Below are positions 37,475 to 47,851 of a stretch of 64,000 nucleotides of DNA, one piece after another. This DNA comes from Desulfomicrobium apsheronum. GTDB taxonomy: Bacteria > Desulfobacterota > Desulfovibrionia > Desulfovibrionales > Desulfomicrobiaceae. The notes beneath the pieces are model-generated. The model searched no databases and was not told the DNA's origin. It saw only the letters and a list, made by a program, of their open reading frames with translations. Each line of letters opens with the position of its first letter. The stretch's first letter is position 1. The stretch covers positions 62,001-126,000 of the forward strand of contig NZ_FORX01000007.1 in NCBI RefSeq assembly GCF_900114115.1, given 5' to 3'. The position numbers were made by a program, and so were the translations under genes.

Positions 37475-38863
37475 TCACTCTTGGCGAAGAAACCCAAGGT
37501 GCTCCTCGGCCAGGGTCAACACGCGCCTACGGCTGGCCGGAGAGCAGTCATTATTGGACAGATGAACAGCGGCGTACCCGCTCAAGGGGCGCAGAGCCAA
37601 AGCTGCGTGATCCCACTCGCGCACAAGCCGCCGAGGATCAGGGGTACTGCTCACGGTGCGAAAAAATCGCAGCGCGCCGACTGCCATGACCCGCGTCAGG
37701 GCTTCGTGGGCTTCACGCAGATTTGCGGCTGCAGTCAGACATCCGTCCCGGGAGCCAAGGCCGAAGGCGTGCAGCCAGAAAGCCTGCCAGTATGCGGCCA
37801 GTTTCTGACCAGCCTTGGGACGGACTGAAAGCGGGATCAGATCGTAAAGCCCATCCCTGCGCCCGCTGGCCAGAATCTCAAGTCCAGGAAGCCGCAGGCC
37901 TGTCAGCTTGCCCTTGCGCCCGAGCATGGCCTCAAGGACGCGCACCACCCGCACGGGCTTGAAATGCCGGTGGCAACGCGGAAGTTCAAAGCGGCAGCGC
38001 CAGCAGCCCACGCAATCCCCTGAGCTACGCAGCACCACGTGCCCCGGCTGGTAAGGTCCGGTCTCGAAGGCGTGCACCGGGCCCATGGACAGATTGAGCA
38101 CCTTGAGCCCCGACCAGGCCGCCAGATGCATGGGGCCCGTGTCGGGGGTTATCATGGCGGCCAGATTCTGCCCATACATGGCAAACGTATCCAGCCCCAT
38201 GCTACCGCAGGCGCTGGCCACCGGACGCGCGGCGAGACGAAGCACCTCTCGGCACAACTCACGCTCTCCGGGTCCGCCAAGCAAGACGGGTACGAACCCT
38301 CGCCGCTCGAGTTCTTCGATAAGCTCGACCCAAAACGCGGCACTGGGCCGTTTGTCCGGTTCGCTCGCACCCAGAAAAAGACCAATGTGACGGTTGTCGT
38401 GCGGCATGTTGCGCGGCCCGGGCCAACGGGTTTGTTCCATGATTTTGCGCGGGATCACGCCTAGGGCGTTCAGATCGGCCCAATGAAAGTGATTGTGCCG
38501 GTTGTTGTGCGTCAGCGACGCCCGGTATTCCTGCCAGTCACCCTCGATGCGAGTCACGCCATCCCGGATGTATCCACCCACCAGCGCGTCGCAGTGCAGG
38601 CTCCCGGCCAGCTCCATGCTTTGGGCGCGATGACTCAGATTTATGACCAGATGAAATGCCTGCCGCCGCAAATCCCCTTCCTGACCATGACTGAAGTAGC
38701 ACACCTGTGGACTCAGGCGCGCCAGCGGCCCGGCGAAACTCGGCTCGGCCATGACCCAGACCGGATGGCCGGGAAATGCCCGCTCCAGCCACAAAAAAAG
38801 CGGAAAGGACAGGATCAGGTCCCCCATGCGCTGCATCTGGATGACCAGGATAGGCTTCTTCAC
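37475..38863 (-). CDS. Glycosyltransferase family 9 (heptosyltransferase-like)
   Basis: A 462-residue GT-B enzyme. The N-terminal pattern PILVIQMQRMGDLILSFPLF and the donor-site DTGPMHLAAWSGLKVLNL (about residues 240-258) are those of ADP-heptose:LPS heptosyltransferases. A Cys-rich GDCVGCWRCRFELPRC segment follows. The last 150 residues are not part of the usual GT9 fold and are unassigned. The start is GTG 38863, 3 bases after the CgeB-like gene, so they are one unit. Probably adds sugars to LPS core or flagellar/surface glycan. Confidence 0.85.
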   Translation of the reverse strand: MKKPILVIQMQRMGDLILSFPLFLWLERAFPGHPVWVMAEPSFAGPLARLSPQVCYFSHGQEGDLRRQAFHLVINLSHRAQSMELAGSLHCDALVGGYIRDGVTRIEGDWQEYRASLTHNNRHNHFHWADLNALGVIPRKIMEQTRWPGPRNMPHDNRHIGLFLGASEPDKRPSAAFWVELIEELERRGFVPVLLGGPGERELCREVLRLAARPVASACGSMGLDTFAMYGQNLAAMITPDTGPMHLAAWSGLKVLNLSMGPVHAFETGPYQPGHVVLRSSGDCVGCWRCRFELPRCHRHFKPVRVVRVLEAMLGRKGKLTGLRLPGLEILASGRRDGLYDLIPLSVRPKAGQKLAAYWQAFWLHAFGLGSRDGCLTAAANLREAHEALTRVMAVGALRFFRTVSSTPDPRRLVREWDHAALALRPLSGYAAVHLSNNDCSPASRRRVLTLAEEHLGFLRQE

Positions 38864-38866
38864 AGG

Positions 38867-40543
38867 CTAACCGTAGATGGAGCGCATGGTCCGGACCAGG
38901 GACTTTAAGCGCAGGTCGTAGGTGTGTTCGGCCAGAATGCGTGAACGCGCGGCCTGGACAATCCTTGCGCGCTCGCCGTCATGACTCAGGTAATGGCGCA
39001 CGAGCCCGGAAATCTCACCCGGCTCCTGATAACAGACGATCTCCCGGCCAGGCTCGAAAAGCGCCTCCATCTGGCGCCGGTGGTCGGTGAGCAAGAATCC
39101 GCCGCATACCGGCACGTCGAAGACACGCTGATTGACCGCGCCCTTCATCTGCTGGCTGGTGCAGTTGAAGTTGATGCGCGTAGCAGGATAAAATTTGGGC
39201 AGATCGGCGTAGTAGTTGAGTTCGCGGTGGTAGGTCCAGCCGCCTGGCGGCAGAATCTCGTGCCACCCCGGGTCTCCGACCAGAAGCGGTTTGAAGGGCA
39301 ACAGCTCCCGCACGCGCTCCAGGCGGTACAGAAGGGTCGCCTGCCAGGTGATCAGGGTCTCGAAGGCAAGCCGCGCATCCACGTCCGGCAGAGCCCTGAA
39401 AGCCTCCACGTACATGGGCCGCTCCTCTTCCAGAAACCGGGCCACGGACAGAGCTCCGCTGAGCATGAAGGCGCGCCCGAGTTCCTTCAGATCGGCCAGA
39501 AGAACGGGCGGAAAATCGTAATGGCGCAGCTTTGCGCGCACCTTGTAAAGCATCGAGTTGCCGACAAAGGAGACATCGCGCGCCGGGGCCGTGTTCGGGG
39601 CGTGGGCAAAACGGTGCGGATCAGTGGCCAAGGGCAGGTAGTGAACGCGCGAGAACCCTTGCGCTTTCAGGGATTCGATATTGTCCACGTCCCAGGTGAA
39701 GAGCGTGACCCAATCCGAGGCCAGATTTTCGTAGACGTAGAGGATGAGGTGCGGGTTGTCGACGAACCAGGACGCCAGGGGAAGCTCCATGCGCGCCAGA
39801 AGCGCCGTCAGAATGCCCTCCTTGTCCACGCCCAGATGATTGATAGTCAGCACGAAATCCGGACGAAAGGACAAAATTTCCGCGAGGATGGATTCGACGA
39901 ATTCCTGGCTGCCCACCTCCTGGCTCGGCAGCTGCACCAGCGAGGTCGCGTAGCCGAGGCGGGTGCAGGCGGCCTCAAGCTCGCCCATCAGAAAATAGGA
40001 GCTGGTCAAGAGCATCACGCGCGGGACCTTGGAGCGAAACTTGGGGTAGCGCGCCCGGTTCCAGAAATCGAACTTGAGGCTCATCTCCAGACGGTCGGCA
40101 AGCTCGCGGTACAGGCCAGGCCTCAGGCGAGCGTAGAAAGGGTCGCGGATCGGCGCAAACGGCAGGCCGCCGTGCCGAAGCTGCCAGCGGGTCAAGCGGC
40201 TCAGAGCCACGCCCGGGTCGTCCTCGGCAATCCAGAATATGCGGGGGTCGTCACGCCATTTGCCAGGAACGCCGGTCAAGGCGCCGATGGGCTCTTCGGC
40301 ATCGATCACGGCCACCGGCCCGGAAGTCCGATCGAGCAAATCGGCCAGTCCGGCTCCGAGCCCAGCTCCCAAAAAGACCGGCAGGGCCCCTTCGACCGGA
40401 ATTTCCACCACGCGACGCAACTCGTTCTCACGGCCTCGCCTGCCGCCCATATGCTGGGCGCGGCCGTCCCGCAGGATGCGCACATCCGTGGAACCGTCGG
40501 TTCCCTGCACAAGTTCGGCGGTGTAATCCATTTCGGCGGCCAT
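38867..40543 (-). CDS. CgeB-like glycosyltransferase (DUF3880-type)
   Basis: 558 residues. The C-terminal half matches the CgeB/spore-maturation glycosyltransferase family: FRPDFVLTINHLGVDKEG, WFVDNPHLILYVYENL, LPLATDPHRF, SFVGNSMLYKVRAKL, NCTSQQMKGAVNQRVFDVP and GGFLLTDHRRQMEALF. The N-terminal 180 residues may hold a sensor or nucleotide-binding fold (PVFLGAGLGAGLADLLDR). In flagellated Desulfovibrio-like bacteria such proteins often decorate flagellin or LPS. ATG 40543 or 40531 are both possible. An A9 tract 32-40 bases upstream could change the N-terminus by slippage. Confidence 0.8.
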   Translation of the reverse strand: MAAEMDYTAELVQGTDGSTDVRILRDGRAQHMGGRRGRENELRRVVEIPVEGALPVFLGAGLGAGLADLLDRTSGPVAVIDAEEPIGALTGVPGKWRDDPRIFWIAEDDPGVALSRLTRWQLRHGGLPFAPIRDPFYARLRPGLYRELADRLEMSLKFDFWNRARYPKFRSKVPRVMLLTSSYFLMGELEAACTRLGYATSLVQLPSQEVGSQEFVESILAEILSFRPDFVLTINHLGVDKEGILTALLARMELPLASWFVDNPHLILYVYENLASDWVTLFTWDVDNIESLKAQGFSRVHYLPLATDPHRFAHAPNTAPARDVSFVGNSMLYKVRAKLRHYDFPPVLLADLKELGRAFMLSGALSVARFLEEERPMYVEAFRALPDVDARLAFETLITWQATLLYRLERVRELLPFKPLLVGDPGWHEILPPGGWTYHRELNYYADLPKFYPATRINFNCTSQQMKGAVNQRVFDVPVCGGFLLTDHRRQMEALFEPGREIVCYQEPGEISGLVRHYLSHDGERARIVQAARSRILAEHTYDLRLKSLVRTMRSIYG

Positions 40544-40547
40544 GGCC

Positions 40548-40604
40548 TCAGGCCCTGCCGTCGGCGTGGGATGGAAAAAAAAAGGTCGTGATGACGGGGT
40601 GCAT
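40548..40604 (-). other. Possible 18-codon upstream frame containing a T9 tract
   Basis: MHPVITTFFFPSHADGRA, with AGGA six bases before its ATG at 40604 and a stop 5 bases from the CgeB-like ATG. The codons for FFF come from nine consecutive T (A9 on the plus strand, 40575-40583). Losing one T would put this ATG in frame with the glycosyltransferase without any stop between. It may be a leader peptide, a contingency element or chance. Confidence 0.35.
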
Positions 40605-40666
40605 GCTGTTTCCTGTCAAAAAATGAACGCTTCGGAACATCCTAGCAACATGCCTGCCAAGAATGG

Positions 40667-41128
40667 CTACAAATCGTCGCTGTCGAGCCAGATCGTGACC
40701 GGGCCCCAGTTGATCAGGGACACGTCCATGTCCGCGCCGAATTCGCCTTCGGCCACCTGCGGCCACTGCCGACGCAAATCGGCCACGAAGGACCGGTACA
40801 GGGTCAGGGCGGCTTCTGGTTGGGCGGCCTTTGAAAATGAGGGGCGGCGGCCCTTTTTGACGTCGGCATAGAGGGTGAACTGCGAAACCACCAGGATGCC
40901 GCCGCCGTGATCGGCCAGGCTCGCGTTGATGGGACCGCCCGCATCGGGGAAAAGCCGCAGGCCGAGGAGCTTCTGCATGAATTTGTTCCAGACGGGTCCG
41001 CCGGCCATGTCCGGATCGTCGTTGCCGCCGAAGCCGAGCAGCACGACGATGCCCGGTCCGATCTCGCCCAAGGTGCGGCCCTGGACACGGACGCAAGCCG
41101 AGCGCACCCGCTGCAGAACCGCCCGCAT
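40667..41128 (-). CDS. dtd: D-aminoacyl-tRNA deacylase
   Basis: A 153-residue homodimeric enzyme that hydrolyses D-amino acids (and misloaded glycine) from tRNA. It has the start MRAVLQRVRSACVRV, the catalytic SQFTLYADVKKGRRPSF and the chirality-selecting Gly-cisPro motif in NWGPVTIWLDSDDL. ATG 41128 overlaps the queD stop (TGATG), and the longer frame upstream runs through queD in another phase, so this start is firm. Confidence 0.95.
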   Translation of the reverse strand: MRAVLQRVRSACVRVQGRTLGEIGPGIVVLLGFGGNDDPDMAGGPVWNKFMQKLLGLRLFPDAGGPINASLADHGGGILVVSQFTLYADVKKGRRPSFSKAAQPEAALTLYRSFVADLRRQWPQVAEGEFGADMDVSLINWGPVTIWLDSDDL

Positions 41129-41520
41129 CAGACCGATCCTTCGGAGTAATAGGCCCTTGAACTCGCTTTTTCCGAGACCATGACCTCGGCCAGACGGACC
41201 GGATACGGGGCCAGCAGATCCTTCATGCGCCGGAACACGAAGCGGGCCAGCAGCTCGGAAGATGGGTTCTGCTCGGCAAAATCCGGCAGGTCGTTCAGAT
41301 GCCTGTGGTCGAGCTCGTCGGTGACCTCCTTCAGTAAACGCTTGAGCGCCTTGAAATCCATGAGGATGCCGAGCCTTTGGTCGAGGCTCTCTCCGACCAC
41401 ATCGACCTCCACCGTGAAATTGTGGCCGTGCATGTTCTCGCACTTGCCCTCGTAATGCCGCAGCTGATGCGATGAGCTGAAATCCGAGCTCACCCGAAGC
41501 CGCCATTGTCCTTGTGTCAT
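41128..41520 (-). CDS. queD: 6-carboxy-5,6,7,8-tetrahydropterin synthase (QueD/PTPS family)
   Basis: A 130-residue T-fold enzyme in queuosine/7-deazaguanine synthesis. The zinc ligands are His in SSSHQLRHYEGKCENMHGHN (first His plus the HGH pair), the catalytic Cys is in GKCEN, and the substrate-binding Glu is in AEVMVSEKASS. AAAGGGAGAGTGC before ATG 41520 fixes the start. It lies 11 bases after dnaE on the same strand. Confidence 0.9.
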   Translation of the reverse strand: MTQGQWRLRVSSDFSSSHQLRHYEGKCENMHGHNFTVEVDVVGESLDQRLGILMDFKALKRLLKEVTDELDHRHLNDLPDFAEQNPSSELLARFVFRRMKDLLAPYPVRLAEVMVSEKASSRAYYSEGSV

Positions 41521-41531
41521 GCACTCTCCCT

Positions 41532-44500
41532 TTAGGTTCGGATCAATCGCCACTGTTCGAATTCCCGCCAAAATTCCGGACACGGCGCCACCATGAAATC
41601 CGGCCCGAACTGCAGGCGGCACACGTATTCCCCGCGACCAAGATCGACCTGCACCGGGGCCTGCCCCGGGTAACGCGTGACGATCTCGCCCAGCCCGGCC
41701 CAGTCGGGGTCCTGTCCATCGGCGCGCACGAAAAGGACCACCGGCTCCGTGCCCGACCCGACCACCTCCGAAAGGAGCTTGAAGGATTCGGCCAGGATCT
41801 TGGCTTTCTTGGGCCCGTCCTCGCTCTCCTCGTTCATGGAGTCGCGCTTGGCCACCACGCCGGTCATGAGCAGGGGCTCTTCGCAGGCCAACAGCTCGCG
41901 GTAGGTCACGTACGGCTCCGAAAAGACGATGGCCTCGCCCGAGCCGCTGAGATCCTCAATGCCGCAAAAGGCCATGCGGTCGCCCTTCTTGGTGTTGATG
42001 GTCTTCATCGAGGTGACCAGAACCGGCACCTGCACGGGCGATTTTTCGGTGAGGTCCGCGCACTGGGCCAGGGTCGGGTAGCCCAGCCGCCTGATCTCCT
42101 GGCGGAAGGGTTGCAACGGATGACCGATGAGGAAAAACCCGAAGGCCTCCTTTTCCATGCGGCATTTCTCGTCGTCCCCGAATTCCGGCAGGGCGGCCTC
42201 TTCATCCTCGATGCCGAGCCCCGTCAGATTGCAGGTGTTCTCCTCGACCATGCCCATGAACGAGAGCTGGCCGGAAGTTTTGCGCTTGGCCCGTTTCTGG
42301 GCCATGGCCTGGACCTTGTCCATTCCTTCCAGGAGCGCCCTGCGCGAGCACCCGAAGCTGTCCATGGCTCCCGACTTGACGAGAGAATCGAGCACCCGTT
42401 TGTTGACCTTGCGCAGGTTCACGCGCTGGCAGAAATCGAGCAGGCTGGTAAAATCCCCGCCCTTTTCCCGTTCCTCCACGATGGACTCGACTGCCCCCTC
42501 ACCCACGCCCTTGATGCCGGAGAGGCCGTAGCGGATGGATTCGCCCTCGACGGTGAACTCGTTGTAGCTGCGGTTCACGTCCGGGGGCAGAACCTCGATA
42601 TCCATGTCCCGGCAGGCGCTGACATGGGCCAGGATCTTGTCGGTGTTGGACACTTCCGAGGTGACGATGGCGGCCATGAACTCGGCCGGGTAATGGGCCT
42701 TCACGTAGGCCGTCTGGTAAGAGATGACGGCATAGGCGGCGCTGTGGGACTTGTTGAACCCGTAACCCGCGAACTTCTCCATGAGGTCGAAGATATACTC
42801 CGCCGCCTCCTGGGAAATGTTGTTCTCGCGCGCGCCGTCCAGAAAGCGCACCCGCTGCTTGGCCATCTCCGCCGGGTCCTTTTTACCCATGGCCCGGCGC
42901 AGGTTGTCGCCTTCGCCGAGAGAATACTTGGCCAGGTCCGAGGCGATCTTCATGACCTGTTCCTGGTAGAGAATGACGCCGTAGGTATCCTCCAGGATGG
43001 GGTGGACCACAGGGGCCAGCTCCTCGAATTCGTACTCGACCTTGCGCAGGCCGTGCTTGCGGCCGATGAAGTCGTCGACCATGCCCGACTCCAGGGGACC
43101 AGGCCGGTACAGGGCCAGAAGCGCGATGATGTCCTCGAAGCAGGAGGGCTTAAGCCCCCTGAGCACCCGACGCATGCCGTCGGATTCCAGCTGAAACACG
43201 CCGTCCGTCTCGCCCCGGCACAAAAGTTCGAAGGTCTGCGGGTCGTCGAGGGGCAGCTTCTCCAGGATCGGCACGGGCTTGTTGTTCTTGCGGATGAGCT
43301 TCAGGGCGTCATCGATGACGGTCAGGGTCTTGAGGCCCAGGAAGTCGAACTTGATGAGGCCGATGAGCTCGACCTTCTTCATATCGAGCTGGGTCACGAC
43401 CTCGCCGTTCTTGCCCTTGTGCAGCGGCAGATACTCGACCATGGGCTTCTGGGAGATGACGATGCCGGCGGCGTGGATGGACGAGTGCCGGGCCAACCCC
43501 TCAAGACGGCGGGCCACGTCATAGAGCTTGCGGTACTGCGGATCGCTGTCGATGAGCTTGCGCAGCTCCGGCTCCTCGTCCAGAGCCTTGGTCAGAGTCA
43601 TCTTCAGGTCGTCGGGGATGAGCTTGGCGATGCGGTCGGCGTCCTTGAGGCTGACATCAAGGGCCCTGGCCACGTCGCGGATGGCGCCCTTGGCCTTCAT
43701 GGTCCCGAAGGCCACAATCTGGGCTACGTGATCGGCTCCGTACTTTTCCGAAACGTAGCGAATGACCTCGTCGCGCCGGTTGTAGCAGAAGTCCACGTCG
43801 ATATCGGGCATGGACGCACGTTCCACATTCAAAAAACGCTCGAAGAAGAGCGCGTAGCGAATGGGGTCGAGATCCGTGATCCTGAGCGCATACGAGACCA
43901 GCGATCCGGCGGCCGAACCTCGACCGGGTCCGACGGGGATGTTCTTCGATTTCGCCCAGTTAATGAAGTCCTGTACGATCAGGAAGTAGGCCGGAAAACC
44001 CTTCTCGATGATGACGCTGAGTTCGAGCTCAAGGCGATCGCGATAAGCGGCCTCGTCCACCTCGTAGGGCAGGGCGGCGATGCGCTCCTTCAGCCCCTCC
44101 TCGGACAATCGGCGGAACTCGTCATCCAGGCTCGAACCTTCGGGAACGTCGTAGACCGGGAAGAAATGCTGCTTGAGCTTCAGCTCCACCTCGCACATGT
44201 CCGCGATGCGGCCCGCGTTTTCCACGGCCTCGGGACAATGGGCGAAAGCGGCCTCCATCTCTTCGGGGGCCTTGTAGTAAAATTCGTTGGTATCGAAGCG
44301 GAGCCGCTGCTTTTCCGAGGCGATCTTGCCCGTGCCCACGCACAGAAGGATGTCGTGGGCCTCGTAGTCATCCTTGTTCAGGTAGTGGCAGTCGTTGGTG
44401 GCGACCAGCGGCAGGCCGGTCTCTTTGGCCAGTTCCATGAGCCTGTCGTTGACGACCTCCTGCTCTTTCAAGCCATTGGACTGCAACTCCAGATAAAACC

Positions 44501-44993
44501 GATCCGGAAATATCTCCATGTATTCGCGCGCTTTCAGGATGGCGCTGTCGAAGGTCCCGTGGCGCAGGGCATAGGGAACTTCGCCCTGCAGGCAGGCGGA
44601 CAGGCAGACGATGCCCTCGGAATGGGCGCGCAACAGCTTCTTGTCCACGCGCGGCTTGTAATAGAAGCCCTGCAGAAAACCGGCGGACACGATCTTGACC
44701 AGATTGTGGTAGCCGACCAGATTCTGGGCCAGAAGTACCAAGTGGAAGCGCTTCTTGTTCTCCCGCTCGAACATGTCGTCGGCGACATAGACTTCGCTGC
44801 CGATGATGGGCTTTATGCCGTGCTTCTTGGCTTCGAGATAAAAGGGCACGGAACCGAAGAGATTGCCGTGATCGGTGATGGCGGCCGAAGAAAAGCCGAA
44901 ATCAACGGCCCGGGCGCACAGGTCCCGTAGGCGAATGGCGCCGTCCAGGAGGCTGTACTCGGAATGGCAATGCAGATGGGTGAAACCGCTCAT
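41532..44993 (-). CDS. dnaE: DNA polymerase III alpha subunit
   Basis: A 1153-residue replicative polymerase. The PHP domain opens the protein (MSGFTHLHCHSEYSLLDGAI). The palm carries the catalytic Asp triad in GPGRGSAAGSLVSYALRI and MPDIDVDFCYNRRDEVI, and later LLKFDFLGLKTL-like sequence (KFDFLGLKTLTVIDDA). The helix-hairpin-helix lies around YGLSGIKGVGEGAV and the OB fold (PVQVPVLVTSMKTINTKKGD) near the C-terminus. MSGFTHLH at 44993 is the family start; the frame upstream lacks homology. Confidence 0.97.
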   Translation of the reverse strand: MSGFTHLHCHSEYSLLDGAIRLRDLCARAVDFGFSSAAITDHGNLFGSVPFYLEAKKHGIKPIIGSEVYVADDMFERENKKRFHLVLLAQNLVGYHNLVKIVSAGFLQGFYYKPRVDKKLLRAHSEGIVCLSACLQGEVPYALRHGTFDSAILKAREYMEIFPDRFYLELQSNGLKEQEVVNDRLMELAKETGLPLVATNDCHYLNKDDYEAHDILLCVGTGKIASEKQRLRFDTNEFYYKAPEEMEAAFAHCPEAVENAGRIADMCEVELKLKQHFFPVYDVPEGSSLDDEFRRLSEEGLKERIAALPYEVDEAAYRDRLELELSVIIEKGFPAYFLIVQDFINWAKSKNIPVGPGRGSAAGSLVSYALRITDLDPIRYALFFERFLNVERASMPDIDVDFCYNRRDEVIRYVSEKYGADHVAQIVAFGTMKAKGAIRDVARALDVSLKDADRIAKLIPDDLKMTLTKALDEEPELRKLIDSDPQYRKLYDVARRLEGLARHSSIHAAGIVISQKPMVEYLPLHKGKNGEVVTQLDMKKVELIGLIKFDFLGLKTLTVIDDALKLIRKNNKPVPILEKLPLDDPQTFELLCRGETDGVFQLESDGMRRVLRGLKPSCFEDIIALLALYRPGPLESGMVDDFIGRKHGLRKVEYEFEELAPVVHPILEDTYGVILYQEQVMKIASDLAKYSLGEGDNLRRAMGKKDPAEMAKQRVRFLDGARENNISQEAAEYIFDLMEKFAGYGFNKSHSAAYAVISYQTAYVKAHYPAEFMAAIVTSEVSNTDKILAHVSACRDMDIEVLPPDVNRSYNEFTVEGESIRYGLSGIKGVGEGAVESIVEEREKGGDFTSLLDFCQRVNLRKVNKRVLDSLVKSGAMDSFGCSRRALLEGMDKVQAMAQKRAKRKTSGQLSFMGMVEENTCNLTGLGIEDEEAALPEFGDDEKCRMEKEAFGFFLIGHPLQPFRQEIRRLGYPTLAQCADLTEKSPVQVPVLVTSMKTINTKKGDRMAFCGIEDLSGSGEAIVFSEPYVTYRELLACEEPLLMTGVVAKRDSMNEESEDGPKKAKILAESFKLLSEVVGSGTEPVVLFVRADGQDPDWAGLGEIVTRYPGQAPVQVDLGRGEYVCRLQFGPDFMVAPCPEFWREFEQWRLIRT

Positions 44994-45080
44994 GATGCTC
45001 TCGGGAAAAAGGGAATTCCAAAAATCGGGGAAATGGAGACTAGAAAAGGCGCGGCTGAATTGCAAGCCGCGCTTCAAAGC

Positions 45081-45107
45081 AGAACGCCCGGACAGGCCGG
45101 GCGTTCT
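45081..45107 (-). terminator. Strong hairpin after gap, probable transcription end
   Basis: AGAACGCCCGG and its exact complement CCGGGCGTTCT with a 5-base loop, between gap and dnaE. The minus-strand tail is only GCTTTG, so it is a hairpin with a poor T-run. Confidence 0.5.
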
Positions 45108-45130
45108 GGAATTACGTCGGAATCAGAGAA

Positions 45131-46126
45131 TCACAGCTTGCCACCGACCAGCTTGATCAGACGCAGCAACTGGTTGGTGAAACCGGCCTCGTTGTCGTAC
45201 CAGACGATGATCTTGACCATGGTTCCGTTCATGACCGAGGTGCACAGGCCATCAACCACGCCGCCGTAGATGCTGCCGACGTAGTCCATGGAAACGAGCG
45301 GCACCTCCGTGTAGCCCATGGCTCCGCCCTCGGGACCGCTGGCCGCAGCCTTCAGGACCGCGTTGACCTCGGCCGCCGTGGTCGGCTTCTCCACTTCCAC
45401 GACCAGGTCCACCAAGGACACGTTGGGCGTGGGCACGCGCACGGCCATGCCGTCGAGCTTGCCCGCCAGAGCCGGGATGACCATGCTCACGGCCTTGGCC
45501 GCGCCCGTGGTCGTGGGCAGCATGTTCATGGCACCGGCGCGGCCGCGGCGAATGTCCTTGTGCGTGCCGTCGAGCATGCGCTGGCTCATGGTGTAGGAAT
45601 GGATGGTGGTCATGAGCCCGTGCCGGATGCCGAAATTGTCGTCCAGCGCCTTGGCTGCCGGAGCCAGACAGTTGGTGGTGCAGGAGGCGTTGGAAATGAT
45701 CCTGTGTTCGGCCGGATTGTAGAGGCCGTCGTTGACGCCCATGACCACGGTCAGGTCGGTGTTCTTGCCGGGGGCGGAGATGAGCACCTTTTTGGCGCCC
45801 GCAGCCAGATGCTTCTCGCAGCTTTCACGATCCGTGAACTTGCCCGTGGACTCGACGACGATGTCAATGCCCTTCCAGTCCCAGGCGTCCGGGGCATTGC
45901 GGGTGACCAGTACCTGCTTGCCATTCAGCAGAAAACCCTGCTCGTTGGGCTCGACATCACCGGCAAAGGTTCCGTGAACCGAGTCGTATTTGAGCAGATA
46001 CGCAAGGGACGCATTGTCGCCACGGGCGTTGACGCAGACCAGTTGAACATCCTGGTTCCCGGCCATGATGCGGGCAAGGTAGCGTCCGATGCGACCAAAA
46101 CCATTGAGTGCAATTTTGACAGCCAT
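45131..46126 (-). CDS. gap: Glyceraldehyde-3-phosphate dehydrogenase (type I)
   Basis: A 331-residue NAD(P)-dependent enzyme of glycolysis and gluconeogenesis. The Rossmann start is MAVKIALNGFGRIGRYLARI, the catalytic Cys is in SNASCTTNCLAP, the general base His in TTIHSYTMSQRMLDG, and WYDNEAGF is near the end. GAGGAAAAGAAC before ATG 46126 is the ribosome site; the frame is open 6 codons further. Last gene of the kor-surE-fba-gap run, 18 bases after fba. Confidence 0.97.
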   Translation of the reverse strand: MAVKIALNGFGRIGRYLARIMAGNQDVQLVCVNARGDNASLAYLLKYDSVHGTFAGDVEPNEQGFLLNGKQVLVTRNAPDAWDWKGIDIVVESTGKFTDRESCEKHLAAGAKKVLISAPGKNTDLTVVMGVNDGLYNPAEHRIISNASCTTNCLAPAAKALDDNFGIRHGLMTTIHSYTMSQRMLDGTHKDIRRGRAGAMNMLPTTTGAAKAVSMVIPALAGKLDGMAVRVPTPNVSLVDLVVEVEKPTTAAEVNAVLKAAASGPEGGAMGYTEVPLVSMDYVGSIYGGVVDGLCTSVMNGTMVKIIVWYDNEAGFTNQLLRLIKLVGGKL

Positions 46127-46144
46127 GTTCTTTTCCTCTTCCAC

Positions 46145-47089
<945 letters not shown>

Positions 47090-47851
47090 TTATTCGTTCT
47101 TGGCCAGATGCCGGGTCAACGTATCCAGATATCCGGCATGAGTCAGATCAAAAGTCAACGGGGTCGCGGTTATGTAACCTCGGCTCAGATATCCCCGATC
47201 CGATTCGGGTTCCACATTTTCCGGCGGGATGACCCCGCACAGCCAGTAATAGGGATTCCCCCGGGGGTCGTTTCGCTCGTCGTACCAGTCCCGGTAGGTG
47301 GACGAAGTCTGGCTGCAGACCTTGAGCCCCTTGGCGTTTTCAAACGGTCCGGCGGGAAAATTGAGATTCAGCACGCAGTGCCGGGGGAAGGTGGACCAGA
47401 ACTCCCCGTCGAGCATCCGTACCGCGTATTCGGCCTGGGCGGACAGCTCTTCGGGATGAAAATCGTCCACGGACACGGCCATGGCCGGAATACCCGCCAG
47501 GGCCCCTTCGGTGGCCGCGGACACCGTGCCCGAATAGAGCACATCCACGCCCACGTTGGCGCCCGAGTTGATGCCCGACACGATCATGTCCGGTCGTTTA
47601 GGCAAAAGGTGGCTGAGAGCCAGCTTGACGCAATCCGCCGGTGTGCCGGAAATGCCAAGGCCGGAAAACCCTGTTTCCTCCACCTGCTTGACCCTCAGTG
47701 GAGAAAACAGGGTCACCGAATGCCCCACCGCGCTCTGCTCAGTCATGGGTGCAGCCACGTGCACCCTGTGTCCGGCTTTGATCAAGGCGCCGTAAAGGGC
47801 GCGCAGTCCTACTGCTCTGATTCCATCGTCATTGGTGAGAAGAATGTCCAT
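47090..47851 (-). CDS. surE: 5'-nucleotidase / stationary-phase survival protein SurE
   Basis: A 253-residue metal-dependent nucleotidase acting on nucleoside 5'-monophosphates. The active-site Asp-Asp pair is in MDILLTNDDGIRAVGLRAL, the Ser in APMTEQSAVGHSVTL, and the Asn in DMIVSGINSGANVGVDVLYSGTVSAA. It starts at ATG 47851 inside the korC gene (43-base overlap, different frame) so translation is probably linked. Normal length. Confidence 0.95.
   Translation of the reverse strand: MDILLTNDDGIRAVGLRALYGALIKAGHRVHVAAPMTEQSAVGHSVTLFSPLRVKQVEETGFSGLGISGTPADCVKLALSHLLPKRPDMIVSGINSGANVGVDVLYSGTVSAATEGALAGIPAMAVSVDDFHPEELSAQAEYAVRMLDGEFWSTFPRHCVLNLNFPAGPFENAKGLKVCSQTSSTYRDWYDERNDPRGNPYYWLCGVIPPENVEPESDRGYLSRGYITATPLTFDLTHAGYLDTLTRHLAKNE

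Noticed and set aside
41514-44930. 1138-codon open frame on the plus strand across dnaE
   Set aside because: Antisense shadow of dnaE with shadow-type composition and no domain.
45081-45107. Riboswitch upstream of dnaE
   Set aside because: A single strong hairpin after gap explains it better; no further conserved structure is visible.
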